This document shows, piece after piece, positions 41,521 to 50,947 of a stretch of 64,000 bases of DNA (positions within the stretch are counted from its first letter, which is position 1; each line of letters starts with the position of its first letter). The DNA is taken from assembly GCA_029552065.1 (NCBI GenBank), contig JAKPEG010000104.1, positions 1 to 64,000 of the forward strand, given 5' to 3'. Both the position numbers and the translations under genes were made by a program. The notes beneath the pieces were generated by a model. The model was not told the origin of the DNA. It saw only the letters and a program-made list of their open reading frames with translations, and searched no databases. Source of the DNA: Actinomycetes bacterium (GTDB lineage: Bacteria; Actinomycetota; Actinomycetes; Actinomycetales; Dermatophilaceae).

Positions 41521-44500
41521 CTAGCCGGCGAGGTGGCCCCAGGCGGAGGACAGCTCGGACCAGGGCCCGGTGGCGGCGATCCGGCCCCCCTCGAGCACGA
41601 CGACGCGGTCGGCTCGCTCGAGGGCCGCGCGTTTGGAGGTCGCGCCGACGACGGTAGCCGAGCGGTCGCGCAGCGCCTGCCAGAGCTCGATCTCGGTGCG
41701 GGCGTCGAGAGCACTGGAGACGTCGTCGGCGAGCAGCAGTTCTGTGTCGGCGGCGAGCGCGCGTGCGAGCGCAAGTCGCTGGACCTGGCCACCGGACAGG
41801 CGAACCCCGCGATGGCCGACGAGGGCGCCCGGACCCCCGGCGGTGTCGACGTCGATGCTCAGCCGGGCATCGGACACCGGCCCGTCGAAGTCGCGGCCGA
41901 AGCCGAGCTGGACGTTGTCGGCGAAGCTGCCGGACATCACCCGGGGAACCTGGGCGACGTAGGCCACCTGTCCGGGACGCAGGAACGCTTCCGCGTCATG
42001 GACCTCGGTGTCATTCCAGCGCAGCGACCCGGTGTAGTCGGTGAGTCCCGCGAGGGTCCGCAGGAGCGTCGACTTGCCCGAGCCCACCTGTCCGAGGAGG
42101 AGGACGAGTTCGCCGCGCGCGATGGAGAGCTCGACATCCTCGACGCCGATCGTGCCGTCCTCGTGGACAGCGGTGAGGTCGCGCAGCGTGAGCCGTTGGA
42201 GAGGCACCTTGCGGATGGCCGGAGGTGGGGGAGCGGTGCCGGTAAGCAAGTCGACCCCCTCGGGCAGGCGCATGAGGTCGACCCCGCCCGCCATCCGGCT
42301 GGTCGCCTTCTGCCACGAACGGGTGCCCGGGGCCTCGGTGACCACGGCGCTGGCGACCCGACCGAACCACTCGAAGCCGTTGACGGCGTTGACGACGAGC
42401 AGGGCGGTCGCCAAGCCCCACAGGTCGGCGACCACGGCGGCCCACGCACCGACAGCGCCCACGCGCACCATGATGCCGGGCACGCCGTCGAGCACCGCCT
42501 GGACCCGGTGTTCGCGGACGGCGGCCTCGACGCGACCGTGGTCGACCTGGCGCAGGTGCGCGGTGACCTCGGGGGTGCGACCGGCCAGTTTGACGGTCTG
42601 GGCCGAGTCGAGGGCCGAGACGAGGGCACGGCCGAACCGGGCCCGGGCCGCCGCCGCGACGGTGGCCGATCGGCCGGCGATCGGCCGGCCGATGAACGAG
42701 GTGACCGACGCCGCGACGAGCACCGTGAGCAGGACCAAGCCGGCGAGCGCCGAGCGCGCCGCGACCGCGGTGACGAGGACGACGGCGAGGCCGTTGACCA
42801 TGTCGACCCAGCGGTCGGCGTAGCGCGCATAGCGGTCGGAGTCCATCGCCCGTGCGACGACCTCGCCGGGCGGGACCTTCTCGAGCCGGTGGGTGCGGGT
42901 CTGCCCCACGAGGACGTTGAGCCGCACCCGCAGCAGGGTCTCGACCCACCACCGCGGGTAGCGCGAGATCGCCTCCGCGAGGAGCAAGGGGCCGACGAGG
43001 ATGACCAGGACCGTCGCCAGAGCCCACCACCACGGGCTGGTCCCGGCGGCGACCGCCTCGACCGTGCGCCCCCAGACGAGACCGGTGATCGCTCCGGATC
43101 CTCCGGTGAGTGAGAAGAGCAGGAAGAGCGCGACGGCATACAGGCCCCACCAGGGCCGCACACCGATGAGGCTGAGCACTCCGCGGGTGAGCGAGGGTCC
43201 CGGGCCGGTGGCTGGCCGGTCGGGTGCCGGCCCGCGGCGTCGGGCGCTGCCGACTCCCTCGCCGCCGGGGTTTGCGTCGGTCGCGGGACCGGACAGCCCC
43301 GCGGGCGGTGTCGCGACGGCGGACCCGGCCGGGGCGAACCCGTCGGATCCGATTTCGTGACCCGAGGAGCCGAGCAGGTCGCGGAACGGGCCGGGAGCCT
43401 GTGCCAACCCGACCTGGGGGCCGAACTGGCGCAGCCGACCGGCACCGAGCACCGCGACGAGGTCGGCGCGACGAATGGTCGTGAGCCGGTGCGCTACGAG
43501 AATGCCGGTGCGCCCGGACAACAACCGCTCGGAGGCGGCGACGATCCGCGACTCGGTGACCGGGTCCATGCGTGCGGTGGCCTCGTCGAGCACGACGACC
43601 CGCACGTCACGGATGAGCAGACGCGCGAAGGCCACCAACTGTTCCTCGCCCGAGGACAGCGTCGTCCCGCCCGGCCCGAGCAGCGTGTCGAGTCCCTTGT
43701 CGAGCCCGTCGACCCACTCGCCGAGCCCGAGCTCGTCGACGACTGCCTGGACGCGGGTGCGGGGCTCCTCGGCGAACATCGTGATGTTCTCGTGCAGGGT
43801 GCCGGCGAGGATCTCGGTGCGCTGGGTCACCACGCCGACCGCGCTGCGCAGGGCCTGCAGGTCCAGGTCGAGCACGTCGGTGCCGCCGAGGAAGACACTC
43901 CCGCGCTCGGGGGCGACCGCCCGGGACACGAGCGAGGCGAGCGTCGACTTGCCCGAGCCGGTCCGGCCCACGAGCGCGAGGGTCTGACCGGCGGGCACGG
44001 TGAGGGTGACCCCTTCGAGGGCGAAGACACCGGTGGGGTAGGCGAAGTGCAACTCCACGAAGCGCAGGTCGAGCGGCCCCTTCGGCAGTGCACGCCCGCC
44101 GCCGGGCTCGGAGGGGAGGGCGAGCATCTCACGCAGGCGTAGCACCGCTCCGAGGCCGGCCTGCAGGTCGGGAAGTTGCTCGGCGACATGACCGACCACC
44201 CCGACGAAGGTGCTCGTCACGAGGAAAAGGGTCACCAGCTGTGCGACCGACACGGCCCCACGGGTGGCGAACGCGACCCCGAGGATGGCAAGCCCAGCGA
44301 GGAGGGTGTTGAGCAGCAGCACCGCACGCAGGAGGATCCTGCGCTCCTGGCGGATGACGGCGAGGAAGCGACGGTGGATCTCGGCGGAGAGCGTGACGAG
44401 GCGGCTGATCGCGAAGGACTGACCCAGGCTCGTGCGCAGGTCGTCACGTCCGGCGATGCCCTCTTCGAGCGCGGCGGCATGGTCGGTCCAGGCAGCCTCT

Positions 44501-45087
44501 TCACGGACCTTGAGCCCGGCGATCACCGGCAACACGCTGCGCATCGCCAACCAGGCCGCCAGGCAGACGATCGGGAAGAGCACCCAGGCCGGCCACCAGG
44601 TGAGCCCGGCCACGACCCACATGGGGATCGCACCGGCCGCGGCACGTAGGGCCATCCACGCCTGTTGACGGACAAGTGCACCCACCTCGCGGGTGTCGTC
44701 GTCCACGCGGTCGAGCACCTCGCCGACGGCCTGTTCGGTGAGCGCGGAGAGGGGTTGGGCCAGCGCTGCCCGCAGCACGTCGGTGCGCAACCGTCCCTCG
44801 GCCCGGTCGACGACCCCGGCCCAGAGGAAGCGGCCGCCGGTGTCGAACAGTGCCCCCCCGACGAGGCAGAGCGCGAGCCACCAGACCAGGCCGGTCGACG
44901 GGGTCTCGGCAAGGCGCCCGGCCACCACCGATCCGAGTGCCTGGGCGAGGGCGCCCACGACGAGGACGGTGAGCGCGAGCGCGCCCGCCGGGTGCCGCAG
45001 TCGTCGCCAGGTCACCTCGCGGGCGGGGTCCTCGGTCGGTCGCGCGGCGGCGGCGGACGCGGGGACGGGCTTCGTGGTGATGGCCAT
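41521..45087 (-). CDS. single-chain ABC exporter with two asymmetric halves
   Basis: An 1188-residue fusion, TMD1-NBD1-TMD2-NBD2. NBD1 has Walker A G-R-T-G-S-G-K-S (about residue 373), a degenerate signature L-S-S-G-E-E (about 477), Walker B V-V-L-D-E-A (about 499) and H-loop A-H-R-L. NBD2 has Walker A G-Q-V-G-S-G-K-S (about 999), canonical L-S-G-G-Q-V-Q-R (about 1096), but Walker B ends L-A-D-D (catalytic Glu to Asp) and the H-loop His is lost (G-A-T-S-K). One composite ATP site is therefore consensus and the other degenerate, as in heterodimeric exporters such as TM287/288. The substrate is unknown. The linker between halves is Pro/Gly-rich. The gene is monocistronic on the minus strand. 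Confidence 0.9.
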   Translation of the reverse strand: MAITTKPVPASAAAARPTEDPAREVTWRRLRHPAGALALTVLVVGALAQALGSVVAGRLAETPSTGLVWWLALCLVGGALFDTGGRFLWAGVVDRAEGRLRTDVLRAALAQPLSALTEQAVGEVLDRVDDDTREVGALVRQQAWMALRAAAGAIPMWVVAGLTWWPAWVLFPIVCLAAWLAMRSVLPVIAGLKVREEAAWTDHAAALEEGIAGRDDLRTSLGQSFAISRLVTLSAEIHRRFLAVIRQERRILLRAVLLLNTLLAGLAILGVAFATRGAVSVAQLVTLFLVTSTFVGVVGHVAEQLPDLQAGLGAVLRLREMLALPSEPGGGRALPKGPLDLRFVELHFAYPTGVFALEGVTLTVPAGQTLALVGRTGSGKSTLASLVSRAVAPERGSVFLGGTDVLDLDLQALRSAVGVVTQRTEILAGTLHENITMFAEEPRTRVQAVVDELGLGEWVDGLDKGLDTLLGPGGTTLSSGEEQLVAFARLLIRDVRVVVLDEATARMDPVTESRIVAASERLLSGRTGILVAHRLTTIRRADLVAVLGAGRLRQFGPQVGLAQAPGPFRDLLGSSGHEIGSDGFAPAGSAVATPPAGLSGPATDANPGGEGVGSARRRGPAPDRPATGPGPSLTRGVLSLIGVRPWWGLYAVALFLLFSLTGGSGAITGLVWGRTVEAVAAGTSPWWWALATVLVILVGPLLLAEAISRYPRWWVETLLRVRLNVLVGQTRTHRLEKVPPGEVVARAMDSDRYARYADRWVDMVNGLAVVLVTAVAARSALAGLVLLTVLVAASVTSFIGRPIAGRSATVAAAARARFGRALVSALDSAQTVKLAGRTPEVTAHLRQVDHGRVEAAVREHRVQAVLDGVPGIMVRVGAVGAWAAVVADLWGLATALLVVNAVNGFEWFGRVASAVVTEAPGTRSWQKATSRMAGGVDLMRLPEGVDLLTGTAPPPPAIRKVPLQRLTLRDLTAVHEDGTIGVEDVELSIARGELVLLLGQVGSGKSTLLRTLAGLTDYTGSLRWNDTEVHDAEAFLRPGQVAYVAQVPRVMSGSFADNVQLGFGRDFDGPVSDARLSIDVDTAGGPGALVGHRGVRLSGGQVQRLALARALAADTELLLADDVSSALDARTEIELWQALRDRSATVVGATSKRAALERADRVVVLEGGRIAATGPWSELSSAWGHLAG

Positions 45088-45171
45088 GGCCCCTCAACGG
45101 TAGATGGCCGCACCGTCATGCCACCTCCTGTTTTCGACCTCCTGTCTTCGTCCGCTGGGCCCGGCGCAGAA

Positions 45172-45246
45172 GTGACCAGTTGAGCGCGTTTCCCGTGACC
45201 AAGGCCCTGAGTCACGGGAAAGGTGACCAGTCAAGCGGTTACTCGT
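45172..45246. repeat. dispersed palindromic element, family 2, copy A
   Basis: Between the divergent ABC exporter and acyl-CoA dehydrogenase genes is an 11-bp perfect inverted repeat (TTTCCCGTGAC 45189-45199, GTCACGGGAAA 45211-45221). It is flanked by a 15-base direct repeat (GTGACCAG.T.AGCG, 45172-45186 and 45223-45237). The right half (45203-45244) aligns with 57751-57792 at about 35 of 42 positions. Confidence 0.75.
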
Positions 45247-45356
45247 GGAGAGGGGGGGGTATGCCGGGACTCACACCGGGGCCACGGGCCGACGGGGGCG
45301 CGCCACGGCATACTCGCCATTAGCCCCCTTCGAACACGCGAACGCGAGGTAGACGA

Positions 45357-46568
45357 ATGTCCCGGCTGCAGACGACCGACGGCCTGACCGACGACCAGAA
45401 GGAACTGCTCAAGCTGGTCAAGCAGTTCGTCGACGAGCAGATCATCCCGGTGGCGACCGAGCTCGAGCACCGCGACGAATACCCGCAGGAGATCGTCGAC
45501 GGGATGAAGGAGATGGGGATCTTCGGGCTGATGATCCCCGAGGAATACGGCGGGCTGGGGGAGAGCCTGCTCACCTATGCGCTCTGCGTCGAGGAGATCG
45601 CGCGCGGCTGGATGTCGGTGAGCGGCATCATCAACACCCACTTCATCGTCGCCTACATGCTGCTGCAGCATGGCACCGAGGAGCAGAAGCAGCGCTACCT
45701 GCCCCGCATGGCCACCGGCGAGGTCCGCGGCGCCTTCTCGATGAGCGAGCCGGCCCTCGGCTCGGATGTCTCGGCGATCTCGACCAAGGCCGTGAAGGAC
45801 GCCGACGGCGACGGCTGGACGATCAACGGCCAGAAGATGTGGCTCACCAACGGCGGCTCGTCCAACCTCGTCGCCGTCCTGGTGAAGTCGGACACCGGGG
45901 CTGCGCCCGATCCGTCGGTCTACAAGAACATGACGACCTTCCTCGTCGAGAAGGAGAGCGGCTTCGGGCAGACCGCCCCGGGGGTCACCGTGCCGGGCAA
46001 GATCGAGAAGATGGGCTACAAGGGCGTCGACACGACCGAACTGGTCTTCGAGGGCTACCGGACGACCGACGCGCAGATCCTCGGCGGGGTGCCGGGCAAG
46101 GGCTTCTACCAGATGATGGACGGCGTCGAAGTGGGCCGGGTCAACGTGGCCGCCCGGGCCTGCGGGGTGTCGATGCGGGCCTTCGAGCTGGGCATCACCT
46201 ATGCCCAGCAGCGGGTGACCTTCGGCAAGAAGATTGCCGAGCACCAGGGCATCCTCTTCCGGCTGGCCGACATGGCGGTGCGGGTCGAGGCCAGCCACCA
46301 GATGATGGTGAAGGCCGCCAAGCTCAAGGACGCGGGCCAGCGCAACGACCTCGAGGCCGGCATGGCCAAGTACCTCGCGGCCGAGAACTGCGCCAACGTC
46401 GTCGAGCAGTCCTTCCGCATCCACGGCGGCTATGGCTACTCCAAGGAATACGAGATCGAGCGGCTCTACCGCGAGGCGCCGATGCTGCTCATCGGCGAGG
46501 GCACAGCCGAGATCCAGAAGATGATCATCGGGCGGCGACTGCTCGAGGACTACAAGCTCAAGGGCTGA
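45357..46568 (+). CDS. acyl-CoA dehydrogenase
   Basis: A 403-residue FAD-dependent dehydrogenase. The FAD-binding A-F-S-M-S-E-P-A-L-G-S-D and W-L-T-N-G-G-S-S segments are present. Near the end R-I-H-G-G-Y-G-Y-S-K-E-Y-E-I-E-R-L-Y-R-E-A follows, then the catalytic glutamate in G-E-G-T-A-E-I-Q. A short- or branched-chain substrate is typical for this group, but the sequence does not decide. A GGCATACT box (45307) lies about 45 bases upstream and could be a -10. It ends only 13 bases from the convergent DUF1501 gene. Confidence 0.94.
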   Translation: MSRLQTTDGLTDDQKELLKLVKQFVDEQIIPVATELEHRDEYPQEIVDGMKEMGIFGLMIPEEYGGLGESLLTYALCVEEIARGWMSVSGIINTHFIVAYMLLQHGTEEQKQRYLPRMATGEVRGAFSMSEPALGSDVSAISTKAVKDADGDGWTINGQKMWLTNGGSSNLVAVLVKSDTGAAPDPSVYKNMTTFLVEKESGFGQTAPGVTVPGKIEKMGYKGVDTTELVFEGYRTTDAQILGGVPGKGFYQMMDGVEVGRVNVAARACGVSMRAFELGITYAQQRVTFGKKIAEHQGILFRLADMAVRVEASHQMMVKAAKLKDAGQRNDLEAGMAKYLAAENCANVVEQSFRIHGGYGYSKEYEIERLYREAPMLLIGEGTAEIQKMIIGRRLLEDYKLKG

Positions 46569-46581
46569 GCCTGGGCCTCGG

Positions 46582-47862
46582 TCAGACCATGACGCCTATC
46601 GGCGTGACCGTCCAGCCGCCCAGGACCGAGGACGCCTGCGAGGTCGTGAGCGCGAAACGCTTGACGAGTAGTTCGCCGAAGAGGTTGCGCCAGTCGTTGC
46701 TGCCGGGCACGTCGCCGTTGTCGAGGGCCGCGGGGGCCAGCCCGGACCATGCGCCCTTGACGCCGCCCTTGACTCCGCCGCCGAGGACCATCGCCACGCC
46801 GCCGTGACCGTGGTCCGTGCCGCCGTTGCCGTTCTGTTCGACCCGCCGACCGAACTCGCTCATCACGAGGACGGTGGTCGTGTCGACGGCCGCACCGATG
46901 TCCGTGAAGAAGGCGGCCACTGATCCGGCCACCTCACCGAGCAGGTCGCTCAGGGTGCCGAACGTTGCTCCTTGGGCATCGTGGGTGTCGAAGCCGTGGA
47001 GGTCGATCGTGGCGACCCGAAGGCCGGCTCCGGCCTTGACGACCGTGCCCAGGTCGGCCATCTGCTCGCCGAACAGGGTGCCCGGATAGCCCCGGGCAGC
47101 GGCGCTGGGCGCGGAACCGGCGAGCGTCCGGATCTGGGCATAGGACTCGACCGCAAGTCGAACCTGTGCGGCCTGCAGACCCGCCGTCCCCGAATAGAGG
47201 GTGGACATCGCGCTGACGAACGGCGCATCACCGTCGAAGACCATGTCGGCCAGCCGTCGCACGGTGAGGCTGGGATTGGCACCGAGCAGGGCACGGTCGG
47301 TCCGCGTGCCCATCCCCATGGAACGCAGGGCGGTGCCCGGCCCCAGCAGGGTGACGGCCTGGTCGAGCCAGCCGGTGCTCGCGCTCGGCACCCCGCCGCG
47401 CTCGAGACAGTCCTGAGCCTCGAAGTGGCTGCGCTTGAGGTCCGGGGTCGCGATGGCAGGCACGGCGGCCACCCGCCCCGCCTTGACCAGCGGGGCCAGC
47501 GGAGCCAGCGCGGGGTGCAGACCGAAACCGCGGTCCATGGGGACGAGGGTCGACGAGGGGATGATGAGGCCGGGCCGGACCGGGACGAGGTTCGGATCGT
47601 CGGCGGGCACGAGGGTCGCGAGTCCGTCGAGGCCTCCGCGTAGGAAGATCGCGATGAGTGTCCCGGTGGAGGCCGGGGCGGCATACGCCTCGCGGCTGAA
47701 CGCGACCTGCGAGGCGAGCGCGCCGCCCGCGACGCCGAGGCCGGCGAGGAAGCGGCGCCGACCGAGCGCACCGCTCGTGTGACGCCGGGCGACGGACGCG
47801 GTCTCCGCGTCGCCTCGGCCGGCAGCGCAGGCCTGGCGGAGGGGGCGGGTGTTGGTGTCCAC
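46582..47862 (-). CDS. DUF1501 secreted protein (Tat substrate)
   Basis: A 426-residue protein. A twin-arginine signal (G-R-R-R-F-L-A-G-L-G-V-A-G-G, about residues 31-44, cleavage near A-Y-A-A) leads to the DUF1501 domain. It is related to the alkaline phosphatase/sulfatase fold: F-L-R-G-G-L-D-G-L, D-L-H-G-F-D-T-H, M-S-E-F-G-R-R-V-E-Q-N-G and D-H-G-H-G-G-V-A. These His/Asp clusters suggest metal binding. GTG 47862 has CAGGAGA upstream; a longer frame overlapping DUF1800 is a shadow. The paired DUF1800 gene ends 32 bases upstream. The DUF1800-DUF1501 pair is widespread; its function is unknown. Confidence 0.9.
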   Translation of the reverse strand: MDTNTRPLRQACAAGRGDAETASVARRHTSGALGRRRFLAGLGVAGGALASQVAFSREAYAAPASTGTLIAIFLRGGLDGLATLVPADDPNLVPVRPGLIIPSSTLVPMDRGFGLHPALAPLAPLVKAGRVAAVPAIATPDLKRSHFEAQDCLERGGVPSASTGWLDQAVTLLGPGTALRSMGMGTRTDRALLGANPSLTVRRLADMVFDGDAPFVSAMSTLYSGTAGLQAAQVRLAVESYAQIRTLAGSAPSAAARGYPGTLFGEQMADLGTVVKAGAGLRVATIDLHGFDTHDAQGATFGTLSDLLGEVAGSVAAFFTDIGAAVDTTTVLVMSEFGRRVEQNGNGGTDHGHGGVAMVLGGGVKGGVKGAWSGLAPAALDNGDVPGSNDWRNLFGELLVKRFALTTSQASSVLGGWTVTPIGVMV

Positions 47863-47894
47863 GGAGGTGTCTCCTGAGCTGGCTCGGGCGTCGT

Positions 47895-49904
47895 TCAGCG
47901 GTTTTGGAAGGACGGCGTCGCCCAGACGAAGTTGAGCGCCTGGCGGGTGCTGTCGTCGTTGCCGACGGCCGCAGCATCGGCAGTGAGGCCGAGATAGCCC
48001 AGCGCCGCGGAGCGCTCCGCAGCGGGCAACGGCTGGCCGGTCACCCGATCGGCGAGTGAGTCGATCCACTGTCCATTGGTCTGGCCACTCGTCGGGCGGA
48101 AACCGGCCAGTCTCGCCGGGTCCGGCTTGAGGGCGGTCCAGCCGAAAGCGAAGTCCCAATGGAGGTTCCATCGGGCGAAGACGCCGCTCGGGGACAGCCA
48201 CGCCGCCGCGACATCGGGGTATCCGTTGGGGGCACTCCAGTCCCAGGGCGCGTGACCCTGTCGGCTCAGCACCCACGAGAGTGCCTCGAACCCCGCCGGA
48301 AGGTCGGAACCGAGGTCCGGCCCCAACTGCCGGACGACGGCGATGTGGTCCTCGAGAGGCCTGCGTGTCTTGGCCCCGGACGAGGACCAGAACTCGGTCG
48401 AGCTGAACAGCACCGTGAGCATGGGGACGATGCGGGTGTCGTTGGCCAGGTATGCCTCGGCCATCCGGGCGACGAGGGCGTCGGGTGGGTTGTCCGCGAC
48501 GAAGCGCGTCGCCAGTTCGCGCGCGACGGTCCGGGCAGTCGCGGGATGGCTCGCGAGGTAGGCGATGTAGGCGTCGCCGACCGCCAGCCCACCCGCGGCC
48601 GAGTCGTTGACCGAGGAGAAGCCCAGGACGGACACCGGGCCGGTCCAGTGGTCGGCGGCGGTGTAGCGGAACCCCCAGTCCGCCGGGTTCATCCCTCGCC
48701 CGGACAGGATGTAGGAGCTGTTGCGGACGTCGGCCTCGGTATAGCCGGCCGCCACCCCGACCGTGTGCAATTCGAGCAGTTCACGCCCGAGGTTCTCGTT
48801 GACGCTGGCCTTGGTGGACTCGTGGTTGTCCAAATAGACGAGCATCGCGGTATGCCGCATGGCCGCCTGGAGCATGTCGGCATAGCGCCCGAAGGCGTAC
48901 CGGCGGATGACGTTGAGGTAGTAGTCCGGTGCAGCGATCCCAGTCTTCTCCGGCGTCTGCACGTAGAGCAGGTTCGTGAAGACGTCGACGACCACTTCGA
49001 AGAGTTGACGGGAACTGGTCGCCTGGAGGGCCAGGGTGCACGCGGCGGAGGTCGTGGACGAAGGCCACCCCTGGGCCGCCGCGTCCTGGCCGGCGGGAGG
49101 GAAGGCACCCGGGAACTTCGTCCGAACGGCATCCCCGACCGGGTCGGGGAGCGCGGGGTCGAGCTGGCCGGCGAGCCAGGCGTCGACGCCCATGCTCTCG
49201 AGCGCAGCCCTCTCCTCGGCGCGGATCCCGAAGGTCGCCCGGTTGAGCAGGTGCCGGGTGATCGTGGTGGGGCCGGTCGGCGGCCCGGCGGTGGTGCTGC
49301 TCGTCGTGCTCGTCGTCGGGGGTGCGGTGGTGGTGGGCGGTGCGGTGGTGGTCGGTGCCGTGGTGGTCGGCGGTGCCGTGGTGGTCGGGGGTGCCGTGGT
49401 GGTGGGCGGTGCCGTCGTGCTCGTCGAGGGCGCCGCGCTCGTGGTGGAACTCGACGAGGAGGACGAACTCGTCCCCGGGCGACGGGGCGTGGTGGGCTTC
49501 GGTCGGCGGGGACCGGCGCCGGGGGCCCGGCGCCGGTGGTCGGCGTCGAGGACGACGCCCAGCACGGCCTCGGCCGCCAACGACGGCGAATCCTCGAGGT
49601 ATCCCTCGACGAGGGGTTCGAAGGCGGCAGCTGAGACGTCTTCGAGTGTGGCTGGCGACGACGGTATGGTCCGATCGCCGGCTGCGTGGGCGATGCCCGC
49701 CAGTCCCGCGGCCGCCGTCACACCCGCGCCCACGAAGAGTCGACGGTCCAGCGCCCTCGGTTGCGAATGGCGCCCCTGGTATGCCGCCCGACGTACGGTG
49801 CTGCGGGGCGCTCGGATCGAGGCTCGCGTCGGCGGGTTCGCTTCCTCGGGAGCAGGCTGACCGTCTGGTGCGCTCGCTCCACCCAAGTCGTGTTCGGGGT
49901 TCAA
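47895..49904 (-). CDS. DUF1800 secreted protein with Thr/Pro linker
   Basis: A 669-residue protein. About 50 N-terminal residues precede a Tat-like signal (R-A-L-D-R-R-L-F-V-G-A-G-V-T-A-A-A-G). A mature stem ends in a Ser/Thr-rich then T-T-T-A-P-P repeat (about residues 160-210), probably an extended, possibly glycosylated spacer. The DUF1800 domain has H-L-L-N-R-A-T-F-G near its start and N-E-N-L-G-R-E-L-L-E-L-H-T-V-G-V as its core. The only start before the Tat motif is TTG 49904, preceded by GAGAGGTG. It is followed by the DUF1501 gene. Secretion of both by Tat is inferred. Confidence 0.88.
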   Translation of the reverse strand: MNPEHDLGGASAPDGQPAPEEANPPTRASIRAPRSTVRRAAYQGRHSQPRALDRRLFVGAGVTAAAGLAGIAHAAGDRTIPSSPATLEDVSAAAFEPLVEGYLEDSPSLAAEAVLGVVLDADHRRRAPGAGPRRPKPTTPRRPGTSSSSSSSSTTSAAPSTSTTAPPTTTAPPTTTAPPTTTAPTTTAPPTTTAPPTTSTTSSTTAGPPTGPTTITRHLLNRATFGIRAEERAALESMGVDAWLAGQLDPALPDPVGDAVRTKFPGAFPPAGQDAAAQGWPSSTTSAACTLALQATSSRQLFEVVVDVFTNLLYVQTPEKTGIAAPDYYLNVIRRYAFGRYADMLQAAMRHTAMLVYLDNHESTKASVNENLGRELLELHTVGVAAGYTEADVRNSSYILSGRGMNPADWGFRYTAADHWTGPVSVLGFSSVNDSAAGGLAVGDAYIAYLASHPATARTVARELATRFVADNPPDALVARMAEAYLANDTRIVPMLTVLFSSTEFWSSSGAKTRRPLEDHIAVVRQLGPDLGSDLPAGFEALSWVLSRQGHAPWDWSAPNGYPDVAAAWLSPSGVFARWNLHWDFAFGWTALKPDPARLAGFRPTSGQTNGQWIDSLADRVTGQPLPAAERSAALGYLGLTADAAAVGNDDSTRQALNFVWATPSFQNR
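49321..49417. repeat. 18-bp tandem repeats coding for the Thr/Pro linker
   Basis: About five imperfect 15- or 18-base units of the form GGTGCCGTGGTGGTCGGC code on the minus strand for T-T-A-P-P-T repeats in the DUF1800 protein. Copy number is likely to vary by slippage between strains. Confidence 0.85.
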
Positions 49905-50244
49905 CCGGACACCTCTCTTCGGGCAGCCCGGGGCGGGGCCGCACGTTCAACGGTGTCTGCGACCGGGATCCCGGACACCGCCTGACAGCGCACGTCCCCC
50001 CCGGGAGGTGGCGTCTATGCCCTTCGAACCCTCATGCGACGTCAATGCTAGCCCTCTCAACGGGAGGGAAGTCCACCCTGGCTCGCGATCCTGTCAGCTG
50101 CTGCCACACCTGGAGCGCGTCGCCGAGGCAACCCTCCCATCGCATCCGTCCGAGCTGTCCGCTGCGCCCCGATCGCGCGATTCGTTCGGCGGTTCGCGGG
50201 TCCCGAGGTCCCGCAGCACGCGGCATACCTGGTTGACTGCAGAG
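49905..50244. other. divergent intergenic region, DUF1800 and stress-protein genes
   Basis: These 340 bases hold no convincing gene. On the minus strand TTGACG (from 50042) is a possible -35 for the DUF1800/DUF1501 operon. On the plus strand TTGACT (50233) is only 12 bases before GTG 50245, which would suit the later ATG 50305. A GGCATAC motif lies at 50222. Confidence 0.4.
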
Positions 50245-50832
50245 GTGAGCACGAATCCGAACCGCAGCCGGGTCCCGTTCGCGGGGCTTGCCCTTGACTA
50301 CCCGATGTCGATCGGGGTCTTCGCGACCTATCCGGAGGCACAGAAGGCGGTCGACACCCTGTCCGACGAGGGCTTCCCAGTGGAGAACTGCCTCATCGTC
50401 GGCACCGAGTTGCGCCAGCTCGAGCGGGTGACCGGCCGGCTCACCTGGGGGCGGGTCCTCCTCGGCGGTGCCCTCTCCGGCATGTGGCTCGGGTTGTTCG
50501 TCGGCTTCATCTTCTCGATGTTCGAATCCTCGACCAGCCCGTTGGCCGTCGTCGGCTCGACGATGGTCTTCGGCGCGGTGTTCGGCACCATCTGGGCGGC
50601 CTTCGGCTATGGCCTCACCCGGGGGCAGCGGGACTTCACCTCGGTGAGCCGGATCGTCCCCGGACGGTTCGAGGTCCTGGCCGAGCACAAGGTCGCCCAG
50701 CGCGCCCGGGAGATCCTCGCCGCCGCGGGGATCGCCGTCCCGCGGCCGTGGGAAACGCCGCCCGAGGGCCCGGCGTCCGGGCAGGCTCCGTCGGCGGACT
50801 CCACCGGTGGTCCCACTCCCGGCGCCGGGTGA
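50245..50832 (+). CDS. general stress protein 17M-like membrane protein
   Basis: A 195-residue protein. The N-terminal domain has G-V-F-A-T-Y-P-E-A-Q-K-A-V-D-T-L-S-D-E-G-F-P-V-E-N, the GSP17M/YflT-type pattern. Two glycine-rich membrane helices follow (L-G-G-A-L-S-G-M-W-L-G-L-F-V-G-F-I-F and F-G-A-V-F-G-T-I-W-A-A-F-G-Y-G), then a soluble tail with V-L-A-E-H-K-V-A-Q-R-A-R. Function is unknown; the family is stress-associated in Bacillus. GTG 50245 includes the conserved L-D-Y-P segment; ATG 50305 is the alternative. Confidence 0.78.
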   Translation: MSTNPNRSRVPFAGLALDYPMSIGVFATYPEAQKAVDTLSDEGFPVENCLIVGTELRQLERVTGRLTWGRVLLGGALSGMWLGLFVGFIFSMFESSTSPLAVVGSTMVFGAVFGTIWAAFGYGLTRGQRDFTSVSRIVPGRFEVLAEHKVAQRAREILAAAGIAVPRPWETPPEGPASGQAPSADSTGGPTPGAG

Positions 50833-50947
50833 CGCCCGATCAGCTATTCAGCCGGGCCCCCAGCAGCTGCCCGGCGCGAGCGAGCGGCATACGCGGCAGT
50901 ATGCCGCGGCCCGCCGACGACCGCGCGCGGGTGGGGAAGGGGTGCGG

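Noticed and set aside
49321-49417. Short regular repeats resembling a CRISPR array
   Set aside because: Units are contiguous without unique spacers and lie in frame in the DUF1800 gene, coding a Thr/Pro linker.
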